Positions 17,627-26,057 of a DNA stretch of 64,000 nt are shown one piece after another; the stretch's first letter is position 1, and each line of letters begins with the position of its first letter. The position numbers were made by a program, and so were the translations under genes. The notes beneath the pieces are model-generated. The model was not told the DNA's origin and ran no database searches. It worked only from the letters and a program-made list of their open reading frames with translations. The DNA comes from Leucobacter muris (GTDB taxonomy: Bacteria > Actinomycetota > Actinomycetes > Actinomycetales > Microbacteriaceae), in the NCBI RefSeq assembly GCF_004028235.1, contig NZ_CP035037.1:2666001-2730000 (forward strand), written 5' to 3'.

Positions 17627-19101
17627 GCGTTCGCCTCGGCGGTCTCGAGGCGGTAGGGCTGGGCGTCGAAGGTGCTGTTGACCTCGCGGAACGTGAACGA
17701 GAAGTCGGGCCACAGCGTCGTGAGGCGGTTGCTGCGGGGGTCGACGTACCAGCTGCGGCATCCGCCGGAGAGCCAGACGGTGCCCGCGCTCAGGCGCTCG
17801 ACCTCGGCCATGTAGGCCTCCTGCTCGTCGGCCGGGATCTCGAGGGTCTCACCGGCGGCGATACGCTTCAGCGCTTCGAGCACGTAGTCCATCTGCGCCT
17901 CGGCGATGTAGATGGCCGAGTTGTGGCCGAGGCCGGTGTTCGGACCCTTGATGAACCACAGGTTCGGGAAGCCGCTCACGGCCGTGGTCTTGTAGGCCTC
18001 CATGCCGCGGTCCCAGCGCTCGTGGAGCGACACGCCGCCGCGTCCGAAGGTTCGGTGCGCCATGGGGATGTCGGTCGCCTCGAATCCGGTGCAGGCGATG
18101 ATCACGTCGGCCTCGTGCTCCGTGCCGTCGGGGGAGACGACGCCGCGGGGCGTGACGCGGGCGATGCCGTCGGAGACGAGCGTGACGTTGTCGCGCAGGA
18201 ACGCGGGGTAGTAGTCGTTCGACTTGAGGATGCGCTTGCAGCCGATCGTGTAGTCGGGGGTGAGCCGGTCGCGCAGCTCGCCCTCGGGGATCTGCGCGGC
18301 GAGGTGGTCGAGCGCCTGCCTGGTGACGGTCGCCACGAGGGTCTCGGTGCCGCGGCGCTGCGCGTAGCGCTCCTCGTTCGCCCAGAAGAGGTCGGCGCGG
18401 ATCTGCTTCATGAGTTCGGGATTGCGCGAGAACATGCGCTTCTCCGCCTCGGTGTAGGCCGGGTCGTGGCGCGGGGTCACGTAGGCGGCCGAGCGCTGGA
18501 AGACCGTGAGGCGGCCGGCGGTCTTCGCGACCTCGGGGATCACCTGGATGGCGCTCGCGCCCGAGCCGATCACGGCCACGCGCTTGCCGTCGAGGTCGAC
18601 CGAGTGATCCCACTCGGCTGAGTGGAAGAGGCGGCCCTCGAAGCTGTCGAGGCCCTCGATGACGGGGAACTTCGCGTCCGAGAGGTAGCCGACGGCCATC
18701 ACGATGGCCGGAGCCTCGAAGACGGCGTCGCCGCTGCGCGCGATCCAGAGCGAGCGCTCCTCGTCCCAGCGGATGTCGTCGACGTTGTGATCGAAGCGGA
18801 TGTGCGGGGTGACGCCCTCCTCCTCGGCCACGCGCTCGATGTACTCGAGGATCTCGGGCTGGCGGGCGTGCATCTTGGTCCAGCGGGGGTTGAGGCTGAA
18901 CGAGTAGGAGTACAGGTGCGAGGGCACGTCGCACTCGGCGCCGGGATAGGTGTTGTCGCGCCAGGCGCCGCCGACGGTGCGGCCGCGCTCGAGCACGACG
19001 AAGCTCTGCTCGGTCTCGCGCCGCAGGTGCACGGCGATTCCGACGCCGGCGAAGCCGGCGCCGACGATGATGACATCGGTTCTGGAGGGTGCGGGGGTCA
19101 T
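17623..19101 (-). CDS. flavin-containing monooxygenase, Baeyer-Villiger type
   Basis: 492 residues. Two Rossmann motifs are seen: GAGFAGVG for FAD (about 14-21) and GSGASAIQ for NADPH (about 179-186). Between them is FEGRLFHSAEWD (about 154-165), which matches the Baeyer-Villiger fingerprint FxGxxxHxxxW with Asp in the last place, as in many type I enzymes. GGAWRDNTYPGAECDVPSHLYSYSF is also characteristic of the cyclohexanone/steroid ketone monooxygenase group. Expected reaction: a ketone plus O2 and NADPH to a lactone or ester. The alpha/beta hydrolase directly upstream could open the lactone. Ring size and substrate are unknown. Confidence 0.9.
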   Translation of the reverse strand: MTPAPSRTDVIIVGAGFAGVGIAVHLRRETEQSFVVLERGRTVGGAWRDNTYPGAECDVPSHLYSYSFSLNPRWTKMHARQPEILEYIERVAEEEGVTPHIRFDHNVDDIRWDEERSLWIARSGDAVFEAPAIVMAVGYLSDAKFPVIEGLDSFEGRLFHSAEWDHSVDLDGKRVAVIGSGASAIQVIPEVAKTAGRLTVFQRSAAYVTPRHDPAYTEAEKRMFSRNPELMKQIRADLFWANEERYAQRRGTETLVATVTRQALDHLAAQIPEGELRDRLTPDYTIGCKRILKSNDYYPAFLRDNVTLVSDGIARVTPRGVVSPDGTEHEADVIIACTGFEATDIPMAHRTFGRGGVSLHERWDRGMEAYKTTAVSGFPNLWFIKGPNTGLGHNSAIYIAEAQMDYVLEALKRIAAGETLEIPADEQEAYMAEVERLSAGTVWLSGGCRSWYVDPRSNRLTTLWPDFSFTFREVNSTFDAQPYRLETAEANA

Positions 19102-19126
19102 GGCTCGTGTTTCTCCTGACTGCGAT

Positions 19127-19966
19127 TCAGATCGTGAGCTGCGGGATCGTCTCGCCCGCTGCGTGCTCGTCCGGGTTCTTGACGAAGTTGTCGATCAGCA
19201 TGAAGACCTGCGCGGGGCGCTCGACCGTGACGGCGTGGCCGGAGTCGATCTCGACGAAGCGGGCGTTCTCGATGCCGCCGAGCAGCATGTAGGCGTGGGT
19301 GATCGGCACCATCTGGTCGCCGGCGCAGCCGACCACGAGGGTGGGGGCGGTGATGCGGGCGATGTCGGCGGAGATGTCGACGGTGCGGTTGATCCGCATC
19401 TCGGCGTCGATGCCGTCGCGGAAGGCGCGGCTCGTGATGAGCTGCTCGAGGTCGCGGTCGGATCGCGAGCGCAGGAAGCGCGATCCGAAGGCCATGAGGG
19501 TCTGGAACTCCTGCAGGGCTCGACCGCCGGAGGCGCGCAGCGCCTCCCACACGTCGTAGCGCAGTCGCTGCTGCTTGTCGGTGGCGACCCAGCCCGCGAG
19601 CAGGGTGAGGGTCTCGACGAGGTCGGCGCGTCGGCCCGCGAGTGCGGCGACGACGACGGATCCGAGCGAGTACCCGACGAGGTGCACGGGCGCGCCGGGC
19701 GAGCGCGACTCGATGACCGCGACCACCTGGGCGATGAGGTGATCCAGCTCGTCGTCGTCCGAGACCACGAGGTCGAGCGCGATCACGCGGTGGCGTGCGG
19801 CGAGCATGGGGTAGACCGTGCGGAAGTGCGCCTCCGCGGTTCCGCCGGTGCCGTGCACGAGCACGATGGGCACGCGGCCGTCGTTCGGCGCGCCGGTGTC
19901 GTGGAAGGCGATGGTGCGGCCGTCGTGTTCGACGGCTCCCATTTCGGAGTCGGGGTGAAGCTTCAC
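19127..19966 (-). CDS. alpha/beta hydrolase, possible lactone hydrolase
   Basis: 279 residues from GTG 19966; ATG 19942 eight codons later is the alternative, and neither has a strong ribosome site. Motifs are the oxyanion loop VLVHGTGGTAEAHF, the nucleophile elbow GYSLGS (Ser about 100), Asp in VVGCAGDQMVPI and His in IDSGHAVTVERP. First gene of the leftward catabolic set, 25 nt upstream of the monooxygenase. Its position suggests it hydrolyses the ester or lactone made by that enzyme. The promoter region carries the double palindrome at 20048-20077. Confidence 0.85.
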   Translation of the reverse strand: MKLHPDSEMGAVEHDGRTIAFHDTGAPNDGRVPIVLVHGTGGTAEAHFRTVYPMLAARHRVIALDLVVSDDDELDHLIAQVVAVIESRSPGAPVHLVGYSLGSVVVAALAGRRADLVETLTLLAGWVATDKQQRLRYDVWEALRASGGRALQEFQTLMAFGSRFLRSRSDRDLEQLITSRAFRDGIDAEMRINRTVDISADIARITAPTLVVGCAGDQMVPITHAYMLLGGIENARFVEIDSGHAVTVERPAQVFMLIDNFVKNPDEHAAGETIPQLTI

Positions 19967-20025
19967 TTCTGCTGCTCTTTCGCTGTCTGACTCGGGCTGT
20001 TCCGCGGGCTGTCGCCCGGCACAGG

Positions 20026-20046
20026 ATGAGGAGCCTTTCTCCTCAT
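20026..20046. promoter_or_regulatory. hairpin in the hydrolase leader
   Basis: A perfect 8-bp stem ATGAGGAG / CTCCTCAT with a 5-nt loop lies between the operator and the hydrolase start. On the hydrolase strand it falls in the 5' leader, where it could affect mRNA stability or early termination. It has no T tract. Confidence 0.4.
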
Positions 20047-20074
20047 TGAGAGTGCACTCCGATCGGAGTACGCT
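20046..20074 (+). promoter_or_regulatory. promoter of the zinc alcohol dehydrogenase
   Basis: TTGAGA (20046-20051) and TACGCT (20069-20074) are 17 nt apart. Nearly the whole promoter lies inside the double palindrome, so a bound TetR dimer pair would block polymerase. The leader to ATG 20199 would be about 118 nt. Confidence 0.5.
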
Positions 20075-20077
20075 CTC
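20048..20077. promoter_or_regulatory. double-palindrome operator, probable TetR site 1
   Basis: GAGAGTGCACTCC, then GATC, then GGAGTACGCTCTC form an almost perfect 30-bp palindrome. Each half is itself close to a palindrome. The same arrangement recurs at 25940-25971 beside the tetR gene. It lies between the divergent hydrolase and alcohol dehydrogenase genes and overlaps both predicted promoters. Confidence 0.75.
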
Positions 20078-20106
20078 ACTATAGATCCCTCCGGCGCGCT
20101 CCGCAA
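20078..20106 (-). promoter_or_regulatory. promoter of the leftward catabolic genes
   Basis: Read on the minus strand, TTGCGG (20106-20101) and TATAGT (20083-20078) are 17 nt apart. The predicted start point falls inside operator site 1, consistent with repression. Confidence 0.5.
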
Positions 20107-20198
20107 TTCGGGTTCGAGAACCGTTTCCCGCTGCAGCGGGGCGACTCGGAGCGCGCCGGGCCACCCGACCCCAGCCCCGAGAAGACAAGGAAGCGACG

Positions 20199-21323
20199 AT
20201 GAAGATCACCGGCGCCGTGCTCCGCACCTCACCCGCTCCCCAGCCCTACGCGCAGACGCGCCCGCTCGAGATCACGGAGCTCGAGCTCGAGCCTCCGGGC
20301 GATGGCGAGGTGCTCATCCGCGTCGAGGCCGCGGGCCTCTGCCACTCCGACCTCTCCGTGATCAACGGCAACCGCCCGCGGCCACTCCCCATGCTGCTCG
20401 GGCACGAGGCGGCGGGCATCGTCGAAGCCGTGGGCGGCGGCGTCTCCGATCTGCGCGAGGGCCAGCGCGTCGTCACCGTCTTCCTCCCCCGCTGCGAGCG
20501 CTGCGACGCGTGCCGTACCGGCGGCAAGATGCCCTGCACCGAGGGCACGGCCACGAACACCGCCGGAGTGCTCCCCTCGGGCGCGTCCCGTCTGCGCGAC
20601 GCTCGGGGGGCCGTCAACCATCACCTCGGCGTCTCCGGCTTCGCCACCCGAGCGGTCGTCGATCGCCGCTCGGTCGTGCCGGTCGGCGACGACGTTCCGC
20701 CCGAGGTCGCGGCGGTGCTCGGCTGCGCCGTGCTCACCGGGGGCGGCGCCGTGAAGAACGCGGGATCGCTCGAGCCCGGGCAGGACGTGATCGTCGTCGG
20801 CCTCGGCGGCGTCGGCATGGCGGCGCTGCTCACCGCGATCGCCATCACCGCGCCCGCCGGTGGCCGCGTGATCGGCGTCGACGCCAACGACGAGAAGCTC
20901 GAAACGGCTCGCGAGCTGGGCGCCCACGAGACGGCCTCACCCGCGCAGGCCGCCGAGCGCGGGCTCAAGGCCCCGGTCGTCGTCGAGGCCGCCGGCCACC
21001 CCCGCGCGTTCGAGACCGCGGTCGCCCTGACCGCGCCCGGCGGTGTGACGGTCACCGCCGGGCTGCCCGCGCCGAACGCCACCTCTACGATCGCCCCCCT
21101 CGGCATCACCGCCGAGGCCCGATCGATCGTCGGCTGCTACCTCGGCTCGGCCGTGCCCTCGCGCGACATCCCGGAATACGAGCGGCTCTGGAGAGCGGGC
21201 GCGCTGCCGGTCGAGAAGCTCACCACGTCGACCATCCGGCTCGGCCAGCTCAACGAGGCGCTCGACCGGCTCGAAGCGGGCCAGGCGATCCGCCAGATCA
21301 TCCGCTTCGACGACGAGGGGTGA
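20199..21323 (+). CDS. zinc-dependent alcohol dehydrogenase (MDR family)
   Basis: 374 residues from ATG 20199 with AAGGAAG upstream. Catalytic zinc residues Cys48 (GLCHSD) and His69-Glu70 (LLGHEAAG), structural-zinc cysteines 99, 102, 105 and 113, and the NAD-binding VGLGGVGMAAL are present, followed by Asp in VIGVDANDEKL (NAD preference). The length and GCAVLTGGGAVKNAGSLEPG fit the class III/aryl-alcohol type. It would oxidise the primary or cyclic alcohol of the pathway. It diverges from the hydrolase/monooxygenase set across the shared operator. Confidence 0.9.
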   Translation: MKITGAVLRTSPAPQPYAQTRPLEITELELEPPGDGEVLIRVEAAGLCHSDLSVINGNRPRPLPMLLGHEAAGIVEAVGGGVSDLREGQRVVTVFLPRCERCDACRTGGKMPCTEGTATNTAGVLPSGASRLRDARGAVNHHLGVSGFATRAVVDRRSVVPVGDDVPPEVAAVLGCAVLTGGGAVKNAGSLEPGQDVIVVGLGGVGMAALLTAIAITAPAGGRVIGVDANDEKLETARELGAHETASPAQAAERGLKAPVVVEAAGHPRAFETAVALTAPGGVTVTAGLPAPNATSTIAPLGITAEARSIVGCYLGSAVPSRDIPEYERLWRAGALPVEKLTTSTIRLGQLNEALDRLEAGQAIRQIIRFDDEG

Positions 21324-21347
21324 CGGCGGCACCCCGAGCAGCGCAGC

Positions 21348-21376
21348 GGCCCGGAGATCCATCGGATCCCCGGGCC
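21348..21376. terminator. bidirectional terminator between ADH and quinone oxidoreductase
   Basis: Stem GGCCCGG-A-GATCC / GGATC-C-CCGGGCC with a 3-nt loop and one internal mismatch, set between convergent genes. No long T tract, as usual in this GC-rich DNA. Confidence 0.65.
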
Positions 21377-21387
21377 GTCACCCCCCG

Positions 21388-22401
21388 TCACTCCCCCAGC
21401 ACGAGCACCGATTTCCCCGGCGGCACGGTGCGGTCGCCGTGCCGCTCGTGCAGCTCGCGCACCCGCGCGAACGGCACGCGGTGCACCGCCAGCGGCCTGA
21501 GCGCTCCGCTCTCGATCAGGGGCCACACCGTGCGCTCGACCGCGCGCACGGTCTCCTCCTTCGAGCCCGGTCCGTGCACCGGCCGAGCGCGCAGCGTCGA
21601 GCCGTGCACCGTGAGCCGTCGCCGCATGAGCACGCGCAGGTCGATCTCCGCCGTCGCCCCTCCGAGCGCCGCCACCATCGCCAGCCGTCCCCCGACGGCG
21701 AGCGCGGCGAGGTTGCGCTGCAGGTACGACCCGCCCACCACGTCGAGCACGAGGTCGACCCCGCGCCCCCCGGTGCGCTCGCGCACGAACTCCACGAAGT
21801 CCTCCTCGCGGTAGTTGGACGCCGCCTCGGCGCCCGCCGCGAGGCTGTGCTCGACGCCGCCCTCCGAGCCCGCGGTCGCGAAGACCCGCCAGCCGAGCGC
21901 CGCACCGAGCTGCACGGCGAAGCCGCCGAGCCCGCCGCTGCCGCCGTGCACGAGCAGCGAGCTGCCCGCCGGGGGCAGCTCGGGGTGCGCGAAGTTGGAG
22001 AGCAGCGTGCACGCCACCTCGGGCAGCCCCGCGGCCTCGACCAGGTCGACGCCGCCGGGCACGGGCAGCACCTGGGCCTCGGGCACGGCCGCGTACTCCG
22101 CATAGCCGCCGCCGGCGAGCAGCGCGCAGACCGCGTCGCCCACGCCGAAACGCCGGGCGCCGGGTCCCAGGGCGACCACGGTTCCCGAGCACTCGAGGCC
22201 GAGCACGTCGGTGATGCCCGGCGGCGGCGGATACCCGCCCTCGCGCTGCACGAGGTCGGCGCGGTTGAACCCCGCCGCGACGACGCGGATCAGCACCTCC
22301 CCCTCTCCGGGCACGGGCACGGGAGCCCGCCCGATGCCGAGCACCTCGGGGCCGCCGAAGCCGTCGAGCTCGACGACGCGCATCTCGTGGGCGATCGTCA
22401 T
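21388..22401 (-). CDS. NADPH:quinone oxidoreductase-like zinc-free MDR protein
   Basis: 337 residues from ATG 22401, which overlaps the stop of the ThDP gene as ATGA. Quinone-reductase signature VAAGFNRADLVQREGGYPPP (QOR/PIG3 type), LGLECSGTVVALGPG, the NADPH loop LVHGGSGGLGGFAVQLGAALG and TGGRGVDLVLDVVGGSYLQRNL. No zinc cysteines. Such proteins reduce quinones or enones with NADPH. Tight coupling to the ThDP enzyme suggests a shared route, perhaps enone reduction or redox handling of its product. Confidence 0.87.
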   Translation of the reverse strand: MTIAHEMRVVELDGFGGPEVLGIGRAPVPVPGEGEVLIRVVAAGFNRADLVQREGGYPPPPGITDVLGLECSGTVVALGPGARRFGVGDAVCALLAGGGYAEYAAVPEAQVLPVPGGVDLVEAAGLPEVACTLLSNFAHPELPPAGSSLLVHGGSGGLGGFAVQLGAALGWRVFATAGSEGGVEHSLAAGAEAASNYREEDFVEFVRERTGGRGVDLVLDVVGGSYLQRNLAALAVGGRLAMVAALGGATAEIDLRVLMRRRLTVHGSTLRARPVHGPGSKEETVRAVERTVWPLIESGALRPLAVHRVPFARVRELHERHGDRTVPPGKSVLVLGE

Positions 22402-24119
22402 CGCTCGCCCACCGCAGGCAGCACCTCGGCCCGCTTCTCCCACGCGGTCACGGGAGGGAACGCGTCGGAGTCGGTGATGATCTCGATCACCGTGACCGAG
22501 CCGCTGCCGAGCGCCGCGTCGAGCGCGGCCCCGATCTCATCGGGATTCGACACCCGCACGCCCTCTGCGCCGCACGCTCGCGCGATCGCGGCGTGGTCGA
22601 CCTCGGCGAAGCGGATCGCCGAGGTGGTCTCAGAGAACTGCACCAGCTCGGAGTGCTTCTGAAACCCCAGGATCGAGTTGTTCAGCAGCAGCACGGTGAG
22701 CGGCAGCTCCTCGCGCACCGCGGTCTCGATCTCCTGCCACACGTGGCCGAAGCCGCCGTCGCCGCTGATGCACACGACCTCGCTGCCGGGCCGGGCGAGC
22801 TTCGCTCCCAGGGCCATCGGGAAACCCCAGCCGAGGCCGGCCATGCCGCGCGGGGAGAGGAACTGCTGGCCCGGGCGGCGCGCCGTCAGGTAGTTGTTCA
22901 TCCAGATCGTCGAGTAGCTCGCATCGGCCACGACGATCGTGTCGTCGGCGAGGCGCTCGTCGAGCTCGCGCATCACCCGCTCGGGGCGGATGGGGGTCGC
23001 GTCGAGGTCGACGAGCCGAGCGAACTCCTCGCGGTGCGCCTCGCGCGCCGCGGCGATCCGCTGCTCCACCGCCGGCCGCGCCGCGGATCGGCGCTCGAGC
23101 CACGCGTCGTCGTCGAGGGCCTCGAGCAGATCCTCGAGACCGGCGCGCACATCGCCCACGAGTCGCAGCGCCTCGTAGGTGCGGCCGATCTCGGTGCCGT
23201 CGATGTCGAGGTGGATCACCCGCGCTCCGGGCGGCACGAGGCTCCAGCCGTCGGTGCCGTTCTCGTTCGTGCGGTTGCCTGCGAGCACCACGACATCGGC
23301 CGACGCGAGCAGGTCGCGCTGGAACGCCGTGGAACTGCGACGGCCCATCACGTTGCCGATCACTCCGATCGAGAGCGGGTGCCGCTCGTCGACCGACCCC
23401 TTGCCCATGTTCGTCGTGGCCACCGGCAGCGAGGCGCGATCCTGCAGGCTCGCGAGCACGTCGCACGCGACCGAGCGCTGCACGCCGCCGCCCGCGATGA
23501 GCACCGGTGCGTCCGCCTCGGCGATGAGCCGCGCCGCCTCGGCGAGCGCGGCCCGATCCGGGCGGGGGCGGTCGAGCGGGAACCGCCCGAGCGAAGCGTC
23601 GCGGGCGTGGGGCCGCGGCAGCGCGTCGGCGATCATCACGTCCTTCGGCAGCAGCAGCACGACGGGGCCGGGGCGGCCCGAGGTCGCCGCGGTGAGCGCC
23701 ATGTCGAGGTAGTCGTCGACCCGGGAGAGGTCGGTGACGCGGCGGGTCCACTTGCTGCACCCCGAATAGAGCTCGTGGTGGTCGAGCTCCTGGAAGGCGT
23801 TGCGGTCGCGAGTGGGCGTCGGCACGTCCTGCACCACCGCCAGCATCGGCACCGAGCTCAGCATGGCCTCGGTCATCGGCGGCACGAGCAGCGTCGCCGC
23901 GGGCCCGTTCTGCGCGCCGATGATGCCGATGCGGTTGCTCACCCGGGCGTAGCCGTCGGCCATCGCGCCGCCCGCGTTCTCCGTGCGGTACATCACCTGG
24001 CGGATGCCCGCCTTCTCGGCCTCCAGGAAGAACGCTGAGGGCAGGCTCTGCCCGAACACCTCGGTCACACCGTGACGCACCAGCGCCTTCGCGATCGCCT
24101 GAACCACCGTCTGAGACAT
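22398..24119 (-). CDS. ThDP-dependent enzyme of the acetolactate synthase family
   Basis: 573 residues from ATG 24119, chosen because AAGGAG ends 6 nt upstream; GTG 24125 would touch that site. Catalytic Glu47 lies in YRTENAGGAMADGYARV. The ThDP/Mg motif begins at GDGGFGHVWQEIETAV and ends in LLLNN. PYR, central and PP domains are in the usual order. No regulatory subunit gene is present and no ilv genes are near, so biosynthetic acetolactate synthase is unlikely. Candidates are a benzaldehyde lyase, sulfoacetaldehyde or cyclohexane-1,2-dione-hydrolase-like C-C bond enzyme. The last would fit an alicyclic pathway, but the choice is inference. Confidence 0.85.
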   Translation of the reverse strand: MSQTVVQAIAKALVRHGVTEVFGQSLPSAFFLEAEKAGIRQVMYRTENAGGAMADGYARVSNRIGIIGAQNGPAATLLVPPMTEAMLSSVPMLAVVQDVPTPTRDRNAFQELDHHELYSGCSKWTRRVTDLSRVDDYLDMALTAATSGRPGPVVLLLPKDVMIADALPRPHARDASLGRFPLDRPRPDRAALAEAARLIAEADAPVLIAGGGVQRSVACDVLASLQDRASLPVATTNMGKGSVDERHPLSIGVIGNVMGRRSSTAFQRDLLASADVVVLAGNRTNENGTDGWSLVPPGARVIHLDIDGTEIGRTYEALRLVGDVRAGLEDLLEALDDDAWLERRSAARPAVEQRIAAAREAHREEFARLVDLDATPIRPERVMRELDERLADDTIVVADASYSTIWMNNYLTARRPGQQFLSPRGMAGLGWGFPMALGAKLARPGSEVVCISGDGGFGHVWQEIETAVREELPLTVLLLNNSILGFQKHSELVQFSETTSAIRFAEVDHAAIARACGAEGVRVSNPDEIGAALDAALGSGSVTVIEIITDSDAFPPVTAWEKRAEVLPAVGER

Positions 24120-24230
24120 GAGCACTCCTTCGCTTCCCTGCGGCGTCGCGGCGGGATCCGCCGCGAGCCGTGAACGCTCTCACGCTACGGAGGGCGCTCG
24201 GCCCGGGGCAACGGGGTTCGGCTTATGCCC

Positions 24231-25133
24231 TCATCCGGCAGGCGGATCGGCCTGCTCCGAGGTCCGCCTGAGATAGTCGCCGAGGGCGGCGGCGATGCGC
24301 GCGCCGTCGTGCGAGGCCGCGCCGTCCCACACGAGGCCCCACTCGCTGCGCGGAGGCGTCTCGAGGGGCCTCGGGACGAGCGTGTCCGGGAGCAGCGGGA
24401 TCGCCGCCTCGTGCGCGAGCGCGTAACCGTCGCTGCGGGCCACCGCGGCGAAGCGGTGCTGGTCGGGCTGCGGCGACCCGAGACCGAGCCGCCGCCCGCC
24501 GGAGAACTGCGCGAGCACCGCGTCGTGGTTGCCGGGCGCCTCCCGGCGGGGCCAGTGCACGAGTGGGTAGGCGAGCAGATCGTCGACGTCGAGCCGGTCG
24601 AGCGCCGCGAGCGGATGGCCGCGGCGCAGCGCGACGCACTGCACGTCGGAGCCGAGCACCACGACCTCGAGCGAACCGGGATCGGCGAGCGGCAGTCGCA
24701 CGAAGGCGGCGTCGGCGGAGCCCGCGCGGATGCGCTCCACGCTGTCGGAGGTCCACACGGTGTGCGGGTCGATCTCCACGCGCGGCGCCTCGGCGCGGAA
24801 CCCCTCGATGAGGTCGAAGGTTCGCTCAGCGGGCACGGAGCGGGTGTAGAGCAGGCGCAGGGTGCCCGCGGTCGCGGTGCCTCCCGGGGAGACGAGCCGC
24901 TCGGCGCGGTGCACGAGTTCGAGGATCTTGAGCGCCTCGGCGTAGAGCGTCGTGCCTGCCGCGGTAAGCGCCACCCGCGGCTGCCGTACGACGAGCACCA
25001 CCCCGAGCGCCTCCTCGAGCTGGCGGATCTGCGCGGAGAGGGCCGGCTGCGAGATGAAGAGCCGGTCGGCGGCGCGCCCGAAGTGCCGCGCCTCGGCGAG
25101 CGCGACGAAGCACTGCAGGCGCCAGAAGTTCAC
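24231..25133 (-). CDS. LysR family transcriptional regulator
   Basis: 300 residues from GTG 25133. Winged-helix N-terminus FVALAEARHFGRAADRLFISQPALSAQIRQLEEALG (residues about 9-44) followed by a LysR substrate domain (AGTLRLLYTRSVPAERTFDL, AFVRLPLADPGSLEVVVL, LAYPLVHWPR). It lies 46 nt after tetR and 111 nt before the ThDP gene on the same strand, so it may control the ThDP-quinone reductase pair or sit in one transcript with them. The ligand is unknown. Confidence 0.9.
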   Translation of the reverse strand: MNFWRLQCFVALAEARHFGRAADRLFISQPALSAQIRQLEEALGVVLVVRQPRVALTAAGTTLYAEALKILELVHRAERLVSPGGTATAGTLRLLYTRSVPAERTFDLIEGFRAEAPRVEIDPHTVWTSDSVERIRAGSADAAFVRLPLADPGSLEVVVLGSDVQCVALRRGHPLAALDRLDVDDLLAYPLVHWPRREAPGNHDAVLAQFSGGRRLGLGSPQPDQHRFAAVARSDGYALAHEAAIPLLPDTLVPRPLETPPRSEWGLVWDGAASHDGARIAAALGDYLRRTSEQADPPAG

Positions 25134-25179
25134 GCGCGGAGGCCTCCCGGCGGCGGCGCGGTCGGCCCCGATCCGGCGC

Positions 25180-25845
25180 TCACCGCTCCCCGGCCTCTTC
25201 CGAGCGCATGAGAGGCAGCAGCTGCGCGTCGAGACGCACCAGCACCCGCTCCCAGATCGTCTCGGGTTCGAATCCTCGGGTGCGCGTGCGGTTCACCTCG
25301 TGCAGGAACGCGCCGTGGCAGTTGAGCGCCACGAGCGAGGCCTCGACGACGTCGCTGACCAGCCCCTCGCGCTGCCCCTTCTCCAGGATTGTCGTGACCC
25401 GGGTGACGACCCGGTCGCCGAGCGCCATCGCGCGCTCGCGGCCCGAGCTCGAGAGGTCGTACGACTGCCGCAGGTAGCGCGCCGCGTTGTCGGGGTGCAG
25501 CAGGAAGAACTCGGAGCGCCCCTCGTAGAAGGCGTAGATGCGCTGGAGGACGCGATCGACGGTGAGCGGCAGCTTTGCGAGGGCGTCGTCCGCGGCCTCG
25601 AGCCGATCGACGAGCGTCTGCATCTGATCGCCGTAGATCATGGTGAGCAGTTCGTCCTTGGAGGCGACGTAGCGGAAGAGCGTGGCCTCCCCGATACCGG
25701 CCTGCTGCGCGATCTCGCGCGTCGTGACGTCGCCGAAGTCGCGGGTCATGAAGAGCGTCTCGGCAGCCTCTCGGATGCGCCGGGTCACGTCGGCCTTCGC
25801 CTGGGCACGGAGACCTCCGGGCTTGTTCACTGCTTTTTCAGCCAT
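25180..25845 (-). CDS. TetR/AcrR family transcriptional regulator
   Basis: 221 residues. The TetR N-terminus RRIREAAETLFMTRDFGDVT, TTREIAQQAGIGEATLFRYV and ASKDELLTMIYGDQM covers residues about 22-74. The remainder is a variable ligand-binding domain (VDRVLQRIYAFYEGRSEFFL, RQSYDLSSSGRERAMALGD). The gene starts about 95 nt from operator site 2 (25940-25971) and diverges from the third SDR, as is usual for an autorepressor. The same site over the hydrolase/ADH promoters makes it the best candidate for the regulator of the whole cluster. Confidence 0.9.
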   Translation of the reverse strand: MAEKAVNKPGGLRAQAKADVTRRIREAAETLFMTRDFGDVTTREIAQQAGIGEATLFRYVASKDELLTMIYGDQMQTLVDRLEAADDALAKLPLTVDRVLQRIYAFYEGRSEFFLLHPDNAARYLRQSYDLSSSGRERAMALGDRVVTRVTTILEKGQREGLVSDVVEASLVALNCHGAFLHEVNRTRTRGFEPETIWERVLVRLDAQLLPLMRSEEAGER

Positions 25846-25937
25846 TCCGCTTCTCCGCTCCCCGGCTCAGCCTCTGTCGGTTCCCATTGTCCCTGATCGC
25901 GGCCGTTCTCCGGTCGGCGGAGCGCGGGGCGCAGAGT

Positions 25938-25968
25938 TTGAGAGCGCACTCTCACTTGAGAGTATACT
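25938..25968 (+). promoter_or_regulatory. promoter of the third SDR gene
   Basis: TTGAGA (25938-25943) and a strong TATACT (25963-25968) are 19 nt apart and lie within operator site 2. The AGTATACT centre also reads as TATACT on the minus strand and could serve tetR. Confidence 0.45.
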
Positions 25969-25971
25969 CTC
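25940..25971. promoter_or_regulatory. double-palindrome operator, probable TetR site 2
   Basis: GAGAGCGCACTCTC, spacer ACTT, GAGAGTATACTCTC. The second half is a perfect 14-bp palindrome and the first deviates at its centre. Outer sequences TTGAGAG and CTCTCAC match site 1 at 20048-20077. The centre is 2 bp longer than in site 1. It is placed between divergent tetR and SDR genes. Confidence 0.75.
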
Positions 25972-26057
25972 ACCAATGTTACGGCGGCCCTCGGGCCGAT
26001 CCGGAACGAACCGCACATCAGCCGCGCCCCGCGCAGGCCCGTCCCACAGGAGCCCCC

